NCBI GenBank assembly: GCA_016721085.1
Contig: JADKJI010000018.1
Location: forward strand, 1 to 38,484
Direction of reading: 5' to 3'
DNA: 38,484 bases
DNA from: Chitinophagaceae bacterium
GTDB lineage: Bacteria > Bacteroidota > Bacteroidia > Chitinophagales > Chitinophagaceae
In this document: positions 17,919 to 27,296 of the stretch, in pieces
Layout: each line of letters starts with the position of its first letter
Numbering within the stretch: the first letter of the stretch is position 1
Notes under the pieces: generated by a model
What the model was told of the DNA's origin: nothing
Seen by the model: only the letters and a program-made list of their open reading frames with translations
Databases searched by the model: none
Translations under genes and position numbers: made by a program

Positions 17919-18066
17919 TTAAGCTTAAGGCCTAAAGCCTAAGGCCTAATGCTTTATTTAGTTTTGGCCCGAATGTATTTGTCATCTACGATAGATCAAG
18001 TCGAAGTCAAATACAATGTACGGATACTGAATCAAGCCTTAGGCCTTAAGCCTTAAGCCCTAGGCT
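17919..18066. repeat. Nested intergenic palindrome R8 (CTTAAGG words)
   Basis: Lies in the divergent 327-nt gap between the regulator (-) and the fibre gene (+). The outer layer has 7-nt words CTTAAGG CCTAAAG CCTAAGG CCTAATG (17924-17951), opposed by GCCTTAGGCCTTAAGCCTTA and AGCCCTAGGC (18036-18065). Inner layer: AATGTATTTGTCATC (about 17973-17987) against AGTCAAATACAATG (about 18005-18018). The inner part resembles that of R7 (CGAAGTCAAATAC here, CGAAGTCATATAC there). The rest of the gap (18067-18215) is AT-rich leader; no gene seen. Confidence 0.8.
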
Positions 18067-18215
18067 ATAAACAAAGAAAGCCCTAAAGTTTCGGTTCATT
18101 ATCCCCTTTTTAGGTGAATTTATCTTCTCCGAACTTATTGCACATTTGGGTGGTCCTTTATTCCAATCCTGATTAACCTACCGGGTTTTTATCGATAACT
18201 AATTACAATACGTTT

Positions 18216-19262
18216 ATGAAATATATCATTTGTCTGCTATTTGGCATGATGGCGTTAGATGGATTTAGCCAGAATGTTGGGGTTGGTACAGTGACTCCTG
18301 TGACAAAGCTGGATGTTGCCAGTGGAAATAACTGGGATCTGGTGAATGGAGAAGGGGATATGCGTGTCGGTAATGCAACGTATCGCCTGAAGTTTGGATT
18401 GGCCCTTGGCGGTTCCGGTGCAGGCGCTGCCGGTATCATGCAATTTGGTGCGCCTGGTGGATATAATGTTTTATCACTTGGGGCACAAGGAGTGAACCTT
18501 TTGCAATTGAATGGCAACCTCGGACGTCTGGGTATGGGTACTGATAACCCATCTGGGAAACTTGAAATCTACTCCGGACCTGGGGTGCCTCAACAAGTGC
18601 TTACACAAACAAGCACTGGAGATTTTTCAAGAATTCGGTTCAGGAATGGTAATAGCCTGGTCAATACCCGCTTTTGGGATGCGGCTGCTTTCATTGCCCC
18701 TACTGGGGCTGTTGATGACCGTCTTAATTTCTTTAGTCCTGTAGGCGGTAATATTCTTGGTTTGTCTGGTACAGGTGCGGTGTACTTTAATGGGAATGCT
18801 GGTAATGCCGGACAAGTACTAAAATCTAATGGAGCTGCTGGGGCAGCTGTTTGGACAGAGCCTGAAACCATGTATACGGCAGTACCTAATCCATCCCCTT
18901 ATGTGATGATGCTCGATAATATTCCCGGATATGTATACGCGAATGTTAGCCATACTATCAACCTGAATGTGCCAAGCACTGTTTTGATTTCCGCTTCTTT
19001 TAATGCCGATGTTACATTATGTGCTTTCTGTGGTGCTGGTGTAAACCAGATTACTTTGATCATTGACGGAACCGAATTGACTAACAAGCCTTTTTTCCTT
19101 ACAGCACCCAGTGGCGGATTGACCAATGTGACCATTAGCAACTATCCGATTTCAATGGCGGCGGGACAGCATACCATTCAATTCAAAGCAAACCATATAA
19201 CCCCTTCTACAAATACCGGCGTACAGGCTATCTATAGTACCGTAATCGTAAAACCAAACTAA
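18216..19262 (+). CDS. Secreted fibre-like surface protein 1
   Basis: Intact, 348 residues. Signal peptide 'MKYIICLLFGMMALDGFSQ' followed at once by 'NVGVGTVTPVTKLDVASG', the N-terminal pattern of Bacteroidota proteins that resemble phage tail-fibre shafts. One repeat module follows (about residues 106-190): GMGTDNPSGKLEIY ... STGDFSRIRFRNGN ... FWDAAAFIAPT ... DRLNFFSPVGGNILGLSG. Then come 'FNGNAGNAGQVLKSNGAAGA', typical just before a C-terminal head, and a unique C-terminal domain (about 220-348) with a beta-rich pattern and 'CAFCGAGVNQ'. No S74 chaperone is present. The stop is separated from the next paralogue by one base, so the two are co-transcribed. Exact role unknown; probably an exported adhesive or structural fibre. 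Confidence 0.85.
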   Translation: MKYIICLLFGMMALDGFSQNVGVGTVTPVTKLDVASGNNWDLVNGEGDMRVGNATYRLKFGLALGGSGAGAAGIMQFGAPGGYNVLSLGAQGVNLLQLNGNLGRLGMGTDNPSGKLEIYSGPGVPQQVLTQTSTGDFSRIRFRNGNSLVNTRFWDAAAFIAPTGAVDDRLNFFSPVGGNILGLSGTGAVYFNGNAGNAGQVLKSNGAAGAAVWTEPETMYTAVPNPSPYVMMLDNIPGYVYANVSHTINLNVPSTVLISASFNADVTLCAFCGAGVNQITLIIDGTELTNKPFFLTAPSGGLTNVTISNYPISMAAGQHTIQFKANHITPSTNTGVQAIYSTVIVKPN

Positions 19263-19263
19263 C

Positions 19264-20842
19264 ATGAAAGCTTTAGTTTTTTCCGTAATCTTTATTTTAT
19301 CAATTATTTTTTCAGTTCAATCTCAAAATGTAGGAATTGGAACAACAACACCTGCCACTAAATTGGATATAGTTGGTGGTAATAATTGGGATGTTGTGAA
19401 TGGGGAAGGAGATGTTCGTATTGGAAATGCAACTTATCGATTGAAAATTGGATTGGCAACCGGAGGTGGAGGAGCAGGTGCTACTTCCATCATGCAATTT
19501 GGACAGCCAAATGGATATAATGTATTGTCATTAGGGTCACAGGGGAATAATATATTACAGCTAAACGGAGGATTGAATAGTGCGGGCATCGGCACTGATA
19601 ATCCTGCTGGCAAGTTAGAGGTGACATCCTTGAGTGGGTTACCCCAACTGATGATTACAACAAGGTACAAGCGATTATGCGCGCATTCGATTCCGAAACG
19701 GAAATACAGCGGCTACCACGCATTTTTTTGATGCAGCTGCCTATATCTCTTCAACAAGTGTAAGTGGCGATAAGTTGAGTTTCTTCCATAACACAGCAGG
19801 AGATGTACTTACTCTTACTGGTGATGGATTTGCTGGTATCGGTACCAATACGCCAACAGGTCGTTTGGAAGTGGCCAGAAATACTGTTACTCCGCAAATC
19901 ATAGCTACGCAAACTGATGGAAATGAATATGCCCGTTTCCGTCTCCGAAATAATAACTCAGTAAGCAATAACCGAAATTGGGATTTGGGTGGGTTTATAT
20001 CTTCAGGAGCTGCATCTGCCGATCGTTTTGTTTTGTATAATCCAGGTGGTGGAAATATACTTACCATTACCGGTGATGGGTTAACCGGATTGGGTACTAG
20101 TAACCCCGGAGGAAAACTGGATGTGAATTCTACCAGTAACGCTCCGCAATTACAATTATTCCAGGGATCTACTGGCGACTATTCGCGTATAAGAATGAAG
20201 AATGGGAATACTACAACAAATAACAGGTACTACGATATTGCCACATATATATCTGCCACTGGTCCTGCAGATGACCGTATGAACTTTTTTGTATATGGAG
20301 GTAATGGGGATGTGTTGGGTTTGGGTGGTAATGGAGCTTATTATGTAAATGGAAGTGCTGGTTTACCAGGGCAGGTTCTCAAATCATCTGGTCCGGGCGG
20401 ACCTGCTACATGGGTTGATCCGATTCAAACTGTCCATTCAACTGTGGCCAGTTTGTCTTTTGCTGCTAATGAGGCGGCAAACGATAAGCCATTCACTAGC
20501 GGCGGAACCGTTACCATCACTTGTAACCAGAATACCAATCTTTCCGTTTCTGCTCATATGACGGGTTATAATTTTATGAGTGGATGTCCGATTATTGGTA
20601 CTTGTACTACAACTGCTTCTGTTAAAATATATGTTGATGGTGTTGAAAAGCAAATCAGTAACTGGGGAGTAAGTTATTATGTAGATGGGAATTGGGATCA
20701 TTTTACATCTATGGATCTTGGTAATGCCATATGTTCAGTAGGGCCGGGTACACATACTATTGAGCTTCGGGTTAATCGGACAGGTACATTTCCATTGTCT
20801 GTTTCATTGTCGTATTTATCAGTAATGGCAATTCCGCAATAG
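19264..20842 (+). CDS. Secreted fibre-like surface protein 2 (three-module paralogue, frameshifted once)
   Basis: Paralogue of the preceding gene, starting one base after its stop. 'MKALVFSVIFILSIIFSVQS' signal, then 'QNVGIGTTTPATKLDIVGGN'. The first 135 residues are very like protein 1. Instead of one module there are three in tandem, and the end domain is different ('TVHSTVASLSFAANEAANDK' to 'FPLSVSLSYLSVMAIPQ'), containing 'SGCPIIGTCTTTASVKIYVD'. The shaft-to-head join 'YVNGSAGLPGQVLKSSGPGG' is conserved between both. Frame breaks near 19665 and 19725-19750, with homology continuing in the second frame (RIRFRNGN ... FFDAAAYISST), so probably one 525-residue protein. Downstream lies R6. Confidence 0.82.
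19584..20345 (+). repeat. Three tandem ~84-88-residue fibre modules within surface protein 2
   Basis: Modules begin at about 19584, 19835 and 20097 (each opening GIGT/GLGT-NP-GKLEV or GRLEV), spaced 251 and 262 bases; the first has an indel. Each reads: GIGT-x-P-x-GKLEV, PQL/I, a D/E-YAR/SRIR or FRLR stretch, N-G/N-N, an AA/GG/AT-[FY]IS segment, D-R/K-[LM]-FF, and GGN/GDxLxLxGdG. DNA identity between modules is moderate, so this is an old duplication at the protein level. Surface protein 1 has one such module at about 18531-18785. Confidence 0.8.
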
Positions 20843-20887
20843 GCCTATTATTTGAGCTCGTTTAACTTTCTCTCCTAATAATACAAT

Positions 20888-21129
20888 AACCGCAGAGACG
20901 CGGAGGCGCGGTTTTTTGAGTAAAATTCATTCTTGATTTTGAACCACTAAGACACCAAGGGCACTAAGGAACACTAAGAGAGCTTGCATATTTAATATTA
21001 AAATTAGTTTAATACAGTAAGGAATCCCTTCGTGTTTCTTCGTGTTCTTAGTGTCTTTGTGGTTCAAAAAAATTAGGAGATCCATAGGCGCAGGGATTAC
21101 ATCTCTGCGTCTCCGCGTCTCTGCGGTAA
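20888..21129. repeat. Nested intergenic palindrome R6 with inverted layer order
   Basis: Convergent gap. The outer layer is AACCGCAGAGACGCGGAGGC (20888-20907) against GTCTCCGCGTCTCTGCGGT (about 21109-21127), the words that are innermost in R1-R5. The inner layer is 9-nt words GAACCACTAAGACACCAAGG, GCACTAAGGAACACTAAG (20940-20978) against TTCGTGTTTCTTCGTGTTCT, TAGTGTCTTTGTGGTTC (about 21031-21066). The centre (20985-21025) is AT-rich. The outer arms are longer on the right (GCGCAGGGATTACATCTCTG). Confidence 0.9.
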
Positions 21130-21162
21130 AACGTATTTCCTGAAATTCGCGTTGATGCAAGA

Positions 21163-23123
21163 TTATAAAGAGAATTCAATCAATACAGAACATCCTTTTC
21201 CTTCACTGGAAGATACATGCAACTTCCCTTTAAGGAATTCCACCCTGTTCTGGATATTACTCCAGCCAATGCCTTGGGCATTTATAAGGGTATCTGTGTT
21301 GAATCCCTTGCCATCATCTTCAACAGTGATGCTAAGGTGATTTTCGTTCTTGCCCAATTGAACATAGGCAGTAGATGCCCCTGAATGCTTCAGGATATTA
21401 TTTAGTAATTCCTGCACTATCCTGAATATAGTGATGGATGTGGTTTGAGGAATTTCCATTCCTTCAATTCCAATAGAGTCGTATGTCAATTTAATAGCTC
21501 CAGTCTTATTAATCTGCTGACAGAGTTCGCTGATAGCCGTATTTAACCCATATCGTAATAAAACCTCCGGCATCATGTTATGGGCCAGTCTTCTCATTTC
21601 GTGAATGGATTGATCAAGCATTTCCATTCCTCTTGAAAGGGATTGTTGATTTTCGGATGACTGAAGGTCTTTTCCCTGCAAAGACTGAAACGTATATTTA
21701 ATACCTGAGAGCATGCCGCCTAATCCATCGTGCAAGTCTTTAGCTAGTCTTGTTCTTTCCTGTTCTTCTCCTTTCAAAACGGCTTCGGTAGCGGTCAGTT
21801 TTTTCTCTATTTCAAGTTCGTTGATCTGCTGGGCATGCATTTTTTGTTTTTGGCGATAGTTTCTATAGCCAAGAGTGATTATGATGAACAATACAATAGC
21901 GGCAGCAATCAACAAATAATTAATGATATTTTTCTGTTGGAGGAAAGTTCCTGGACCTTGCTTTCCTGTTCCAATTGACGAATCATGTTTTCCTTTTTCT
22001 CACTTTGGTATCGGGCATCATAAAGAAGGATACGGTTGTGGTTTTGGATACCTATGATACTGTCGGTGAGTAATTGTTGTTGGGTGCGTAATTCATAGGC
22101 TTTTTTGAAATTTCCTTTCTTCTCATAATAGTCACTCCATTCATTCAGGAGTAGCCTTAATTTAGGAAGATAGTTATACTTTCTTCCTGTATCCATGGCA
22201 ATATTTAAGTAGTGTTCTGAAGAATCAATTCTATTCGTTTCAAGATAAATCTGCCCGATAGCAGCAGCCTCATCAACTATATAATAAGGATCACCATAAT
22301 TCTTTGCATGGTCATAGGCTTTTGATGTTCTGTTAGTGATTCAGGATTTTTTAAAGTAATAGTATTCAGCTGATGCGTTATGATAGTAAATGATGGATAA
22401 GGCGGTACTGTCTTTTAAAAGTATGCCCGCATCCCGCAGGTATCTAATACCATCTGCCTGCTGTTTGAGTTTGAATGATACAGCTGAAGCTCTTGCAGTT
22501 GAAAGTAGCCGCTGTTCATAGTTTAATGTTCCTGGTGCATAAGTTACACTTTTTGCGAGATAAGTCTTGGCCTTATTCCATTCCAGAATATCTATATAGA
22601 TAAAGGCCATATTGAAATAAGCTGTAAGTAGAGAGGTTGAGTCTTTTAGTTTCTCCAATATGTCGATTCCCTTCGTGTAATTAAGTTGGGCATTTTCCAG
22701 ATCATTCAAAAGGGAATAAGTGCCACCCAGGTTGATAAGCGTATTGGCCACTCCGGTGATACGCTGAATGGAATCTGTCATAGTGCGACAAATCTTCTCC
22801 GTCTCTTCATCGTATAAGATGGAATTGATATAATCCCCTTTGCGGAAGTATAAGGCGCTCTGTGCCTGTGTAGCACTTGCCTGTAAGGGTATCCAGTTCT
22901 TGTTTTTCGCTTCTGTCTTAACCCTTTCGAGAATATCTATTGCTTTTTTAAACTCACCAATACTGATTTTCTTGGCATATTCTTTTTCGTAATAAAGCCT
23001 TAATGAATCGGAACCGCTCTTGTTTATAAGTTGCAGGAGGCTGTCTGCCGTATAGGACTGAGAAAATGCTGTTCCTATAACTAGGAAAAGAACTAGTAGT
23101 AAAAGAGGTATACGGCGGGTCAT
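21163..23123 (-). CDS. TPR sensor histidine kinase HK1 (HisKA_3), frameshifted
   Basis: Membrane sensor kinase; last of four tandem paralogues in transcription order. 'MTRRIPLLLLVLFLVIGTAF' signal peptide, then TPR-like helices (about 23050-22350: 'SLYSLLND-like LGGTYSLLNDLENAQLNYTK', 'AYFNMAFIYIDILEWNKAK'). A frameshift near 22345 leads to 'MDTGRKYNYLPKLRLLLNE' (about 22195), then a coiled-coil 'LYDARYQSEKKENMIRQLEQ'. After a second frameshift near 21912 comes transmembrane 'LLIAAAIVLFIIITLGYRNY'. Kinase core: 'ERTRLAKDLHDGLGGMLSG' (phospho-acceptor His), 'IVQELLNNILKHSGAS' (N box), 'VEDDGKGFN' (G1), 'GIGWSNIQNRVEFLKG' (G2). The region from the transmembrane helix to the end (21163-21915) is clean. 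46 nt after HK2. Confidence 0.88.
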
Positions 23124-23169
23124 TATAATGCTTCGGCTTCTTGTTATAAATGTACCGATTTTTATTTCA

Positions 23170-25126
23170 CTACTCAGATAAGGGGAATTCCATATGGTAG
23201 GAGGTTCCTTCTCCAGGTTTTGATTGTAAATCAATACTTCCTTTTACGAATTCAATCCTGTTTTGAATATTAGTCCAGCCAATACCTTTTGAATGTGTAA
23301 GAATTGACGTATCGAAACCTTTGCCATCGTCTTCTACCGTAACTGAAAGTTGATTTTGCTTTTTGTCAATTGAACAATCGCTGTTGTAGCGTTCGCATGT
23401 TTAAGGGTATTGTTCAGAATTTCCTGTACAATACGATAGATCGTTATGGAGAAGGTCTGGTTGAGTTGGGTATCTTCAAGTCCGATTGACTGATAAACCA
23501 CTTTGATGGCTCCACTTTGGTTAACATCAAAACAAAAGTCTTTCAATGCTGTATTCAATCCGAATTTCACCAGAGCTTCCGGCATCATATTATGAGCTAC
23601 TCTTCTCATTTCACTGATGGAACTATCGAGCATATCAAGACTTTTTTCAAAAGCCTTTGAGTTTTCTGGAGTCATCACCAGATTCCCCTTCATGGTATTG
23701 AGGAGAATTTTATTCCAGATAACATGCCGCCAAGTCCATCATGCAGGTCTTTTGCTAATCTTGTCCTTTCCTGTGATTCACCTTTTAATACTGCTTCTGT
23801 TGCTAGTAACTGTTTTTCTTTTTCCAGTTCAGAGATGCGTTGTGTCTGCAGGTTTTGTTTTTGTTTATAGTTTCTATAAGCGAGTAGGAATAGAGTAAGT
23901 AAAATAAGGGCACCGCCCATCAATACATAATTCAATTGGTTCTTTTTTTGGATGCTCAACTCCTGGATTTTCTTTTCATTCTGCAGTTTTATGATTTCAC
24001 CTTCCTTTTTAGCGGTTTCATATTTTTTTTCAAGATTTGCCGATTGTTCAGAAGTGACCTTTTTGATAAGGTCTTCTAACATCAGATTGCTTTTGTCGTC
24101 ATTTATAAAGCCTTCTTTAATATCTCCCATCGCATAATTGATCAGTGAAATCTCACGAAGGATAGCAGCTTCTTCTTTTAAAAATCCATTTTTCCGGTTG
24201 ATAGCTAAAGCGCTATCGGCATATTGTAGAGCTTTTGAAAAGTTCCTGCTCTGTAAATAGCAGACGGATAATCCACGAAGGCAGATGGACTGTGATTCAA
24301 GGTCTCCAATCTCCCTATATATGGCCAGACTTTTTGTTACATATTGCTCAGTAAGAGGGATATTATAATTCTTAAGTGCTATTTCACCCAGATTCTGCAT
24401 AATGACGGCATCTACTCTCGGGTTCTGCATGGGTTTCGCAAGCTCCAATGCTTCTTTCAATAGGCGGTTTGAAACCTCATAATTCTGTTTTGCAGTATAC
24501 GATAAACTAAGATTGATAAGTGGTTTCAGCAAAAGGAATGGATCTGTTTGTTTGCGTGCCTGTGTCACCGCTTCTATTCCATAAGTAATAGCTTTATCAT
24601 ATTCAGTTCTGGAATAGTATAATATCTGTAAAGCGTCATTTACCTGGGATGAAAGGCTATTATCTTTTTTTCTTTCAAAAATAGCCTTTCCTTCTAATGA
24701 ATAGGAGAGCGCTTTTTCATATTCGGAAAGTTCGCGGTACATGGCCCCAATATTGAGAAGGGCGATACCTATTTGAAGGGAATCATTTATTTCACGGGTA
24801 AATTTCAGATTCTTCTCCATATACATCATCGCAGAATCTGTTTTGCTTTCTAAGCTATAAGATTCTCCAATATTTTCATTGCATCTAATGATACCAGCAT
24901 TGAATTTTAATTTTTGACTTAATACTTCTGCCTGCTGTATATAGATTCTTGCTTTTGCCGGCTCAGAATGTACCACTATATCAGCCACTTTTAAAAGTAG
25001 CCACACCTTTGTTGTGTCTTCTTTACTGGTCTATATCCTTTTTAAAAGACTATCCACTGTTGTTTGTTCAGCTATGGCTCACTGGGTAAGAAGACTGATT
25101 AATAATGGTAAGTAGAGTTTCTTCAT
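23170..25126 (-). CDS. TPR sensor histidine kinase HK2 (HisKA_3), stops and frameshifts
   Basis: Paralogue of the other three. Start 'MKKLYLPLLISLLTQ' (signal), then two in-frame stops (TGA near 25081, TAG near 25036) before a continuous 438-residue frame (25006-23690) with TPR repeats ('IALLNIGAMYRELSEYEKAL', 'VIMQNLGEIALKNYNIPLTE', 'GLSVCYLQSRNFSKALQYAD'), coiled-coil 'YETAKKEGEIIKLQNEKKIQ', a transmembrane helix 'YVLMGGALILLTLFLLAYRN' and the His box 'ERTRLAKDLHDGLGGMLSG'. After an indel near 23690 the ATPase continues 'MRRVAHNMMPEALVKFGLN', 'IVQEILNNTLKHANATTA'. After another near 23340, 'VEDDGKGFDTSILTHSKGIG' and 'PGEGTSYHMEFPLSE' end the protein. The TPR part is less like HK1 and HK3 than the kinase part, so input likely differs. 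Confidence 0.85.
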
Positions 25127-25176
25127 GGTTGTTTCATGTCCGTTTTGAGAATACAATCAGGAATATACAATATAGC

Positions 25177-25192
25177 ATTGGTTTTCACCAAT
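25177..25192. other. Small perfect hairpin between HK3 and HK2
   Basis: ATTGGT TTTC ACCAAT on plus, so ATTGGT GAAA ACCAAT on the minus (transcribed) strand: a 6-bp stem with a GAAA (GNRA-type) tetraloop in the 106-nt HK3-HK2 gap. No U-run follows, so not a classical terminator; could be an RNA processing or stability element, or chance. Confidence 0.3.
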
Positions 25193-25232
25193 AACAGAAG
25201 ATTTTTTGATGTAAACGGGTTTGCAATGTTTT

Positions 25233-27209
25233 TTAGATGTTATTGAAATCCATCATTACAGAAGTTCCTTTTCCGGGTTGTGATTGAACATCCAGTTTGC
25301 CTTTCAGGAATTCCACCCGGTTCTGGATATTCGACCACCCGATTCCTTTTGATTGGGTAAGGAGGGCAGTGTCGAAACCTTTTCCGTTATCCTCTACTGT
25401 TACTGATAAGTGGGAGTCAGATTTGGTTACCTGTACTATGGCCGTGGAAGCTGAAGCATGTTTCAATGTGTTATTGATCAGCTCCTGAACAATCCTGTAA
25501 ATAGTTATTGAAGTGCTCGATTCTATCTTGGCATTTTCCAGACCGAATGATTGGTAAGTAAGCTGCAAGGCACCACTTTTGTTTATATCGAAACAGAAAT
25601 CCTTCAGAGCCGTATCCAGTCCGAATTTCACCAATGCCTCGGGCATCATATTATGCGCCACCCTTCGCATCTCCTTGATGGAACTGTCGAGCATATCCAT
25701 ACTTCTTTCAAAAGATTGTGCATTATCCTTTGTCATTACCAGGTTCCCTTTCATAGTATTGAGGGAATATTTTATTCCAGAAAGCATTCCTCCTAATCCA
25801 TCGTGTAGATCTTTAGCCAATCGGGTCCTTTCCTGCGATTCACCTTTTAATACCGCTTCCGTAACTGTGAGTTGCTTTTCAATCTCCAGTTCTGAAATTC
25901 GTTGCTCTTGAAGTCTTTGCTTTTGCTTATAATTTCGGTATGAAAGCAATGAGATAATAAGTAATGTAAATGCACCCCCGCCTAAAAGATAGTTGAAAGT
26001 CTGTTGCTGTTTGATTGTTAATTGTTGAATCTTCTTTTCAGATTCTAATTGTCTGATAAGCGTTTCTTTCTTTTCACTTTGATATCGGGCATCGTACAAA
26101 AGAATTCTGTTATGGTTCTGGAGTGTAATTAAACTGTCGGTGAAATTCAGGAGATATGATTTTAACGAACTTGCTTTTTTATAGTCACCAATATTGTCAT
26201 AATAACGGCACCATTCATTCAGTATAAACCTGATTTTTGGAAGATAATTATAGGCTTTACCAGTATCTATTGAAAGTTGCAGAAATTTCTTGCCTTCTTC
26301 GCTGTTTTTTAATTGTAAGTATATCCGCCCTATTTCCCAGGCCTCATCTACAATATAATATGGGTCTTTGAATTCTTTGCTTTTGGAAAAACTCAGCAAT
26401 TGCATTTCCAATGCTTTTTGAGGAAGCTTTGAATAGAGATAATATTCTCCATAAGCATTGTAATAATAGATTTCACTAAGTAATGTTGGGTTGTTCTTAA
26501 ATAGAGTGTCAATTCTTTTAAGAAGCTTTTTGCCTTCAGAAGCCTTTCCGATTTTAAAACAGATAGCGGCAGCCCTGCTACACGATTGCAGTAATTGGTC
26601 ACTGCTTCTGGAACCAGGGCCATAGCTTATACTTTTTGTAAGGTACTCATAGGCTTTATTCCATTCCTGAATATCAATATAAATAAAAGACATGTTGAAA
26701 TATGCAACCAATAATGAGTTGGAGTCTTTTATCTTTTCGAATATATCAATCCCTTTTAGATAATATACTTGTGCATTATCAAGATCATTAAGAAGGGAAT
26801 AGGAAGCACCTATATTATTATAACTGGCTCCCAATCCCCAGTCTTTGACAGGGCCTTCTGGAAGTTTATTATATAGTCGTTCCGCTTCTTCATCCAAAAC
26901 TATACCTTTTATATAATCTCCCTTATCATAATACAGGATGCCTTCATTCAATACTGCATCTGCATATAAAGCATGAAAATTTTTATCTAAAGCCTCCTTT
27001 TTGATAGCTCCAATTAGTGAAAGCCCTTTTTCAAAATCAATTTTTGCATATCGTACAGCAAAAGATATCCTGTATTTTAATTGTAAGGAATCAGTCTTGC
27101 TTGTTTTTATTAGATGATCAAGGCTGTCCAGAGCAGGGGTCTGTGCCTTTATTAGTAGCTGACTAAAAAGTGACAATAAGAAAATGAAACTTGTAACTAT
27201 TTTAGTCAT
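25233..27209 (-). CDS. TPR sensor histidine kinase HK3 (HisKA_3), intact
   Basis: The only uninterrupted kinase of the four (658 residues), and the best reference. Signal peptide about 1-22 (TSFIFLLSLFSQLLIKAQ). TPR-like helical repeats run from about 30 to 350, with 'LGASYNNIGASYSLLNDLDN', 'VAYFNMSFIYIDIQEWNKAY', 'DEAWEIGRIYLQLKNSEEGK'. Coiled-coil about 370-400 (YQSEKKETLIRQLESEKKIQ), one transmembrane helix about 403-420 (YLLGGGAFTLLIISLLSYRN). HisKA_3 dimerisation: 'ERTRLAKDLHDGLGGMLSG' with His469. HATPase: N box 'QELINNTLKHA' about 575, G1 'EDNGKGFD' about 606, G2 'GIGWSNIQNRVEFLKG' about 622, then 'PGKGTSVMM'. Periplasmic TPRs and cytoplasmic kinase; the stimulus is unknown. No HAMP or receiver domain. 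Confidence 0.95.
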   Translation of the reverse strand: MTKIVTSFIFLLSLFSQLLIKAQTPALDSLDHLIKTSKTDSLQLKYRISFAVRYAKIDFEKGLSLIGAIKKEALDKNFHALYADAVLNEGILYYDKGDYIKGIVLDEEAERLYNKLPEGPVKDWGLGASYNNIGASYSLLNDLDNAQVYYLKGIDIFEKIKDSNSLLVAYFNMSFIYIDIQEWNKAYEYLTKSISYGPGSRSSDQLLQSCSRAAAICFKIGKASEGKKLLKRIDTLFKNNPTLLSEIYYYNAYGEYYLYSKLPQKALEMQLLSFSKSKEFKDPYYIVDEAWEIGRIYLQLKNSEEGKKFLQLSIDTGKAYNYLPKIRFILNEWCRYYDNIGDYKKASSLKSYLLNFTDSLITLQNHNRILLYDARYQSEKKETLIRQLESEKKIQQLTIKQQQTFNYLLGGGAFTLLIISLLSYRNYKQKQRLQEQRISELEIEKQLTVTEAVLKGESQERTRLAKDLHDGLGGMLSGIKYSLNTMKGNLVMTKDNAQSFERSMDMLDSSIKEMRRVAHNMMPEALVKFGLDTALKDFCFDINKSGALQLTYQSFGLENAKIESSTSITIYRIVQELINNTLKHASASTAIVQVTKSDSHLSVTVEDNGKGFDTALLTQSKGIGWSNIQNRVEFLKGKLDVQSQPGKGTSVMMDFNNI

Positions 27210-27296
27210 ATAAATGTCAAATCAGGTAGTAATACAGAATTGGTTAATTACAGTAATTAAATAGATCCATTTATAATTGGCCGTATTCAATACTCT

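Noticed and set aside
18216..20842. Prophage tail-fibre genes
   Set aside because: Both proteins have clear signal peptides and no phage structural, lysis or integrase genes are nearby; this family is common on Bacteroidota chromosomes.
20888..20925. Terminator from the T-run (GGTTTTTTGAG) after the left arm of R6
   Set aside because: The GC-rich words before the T-run do not form a local hairpin; their partner is 200 nt away.
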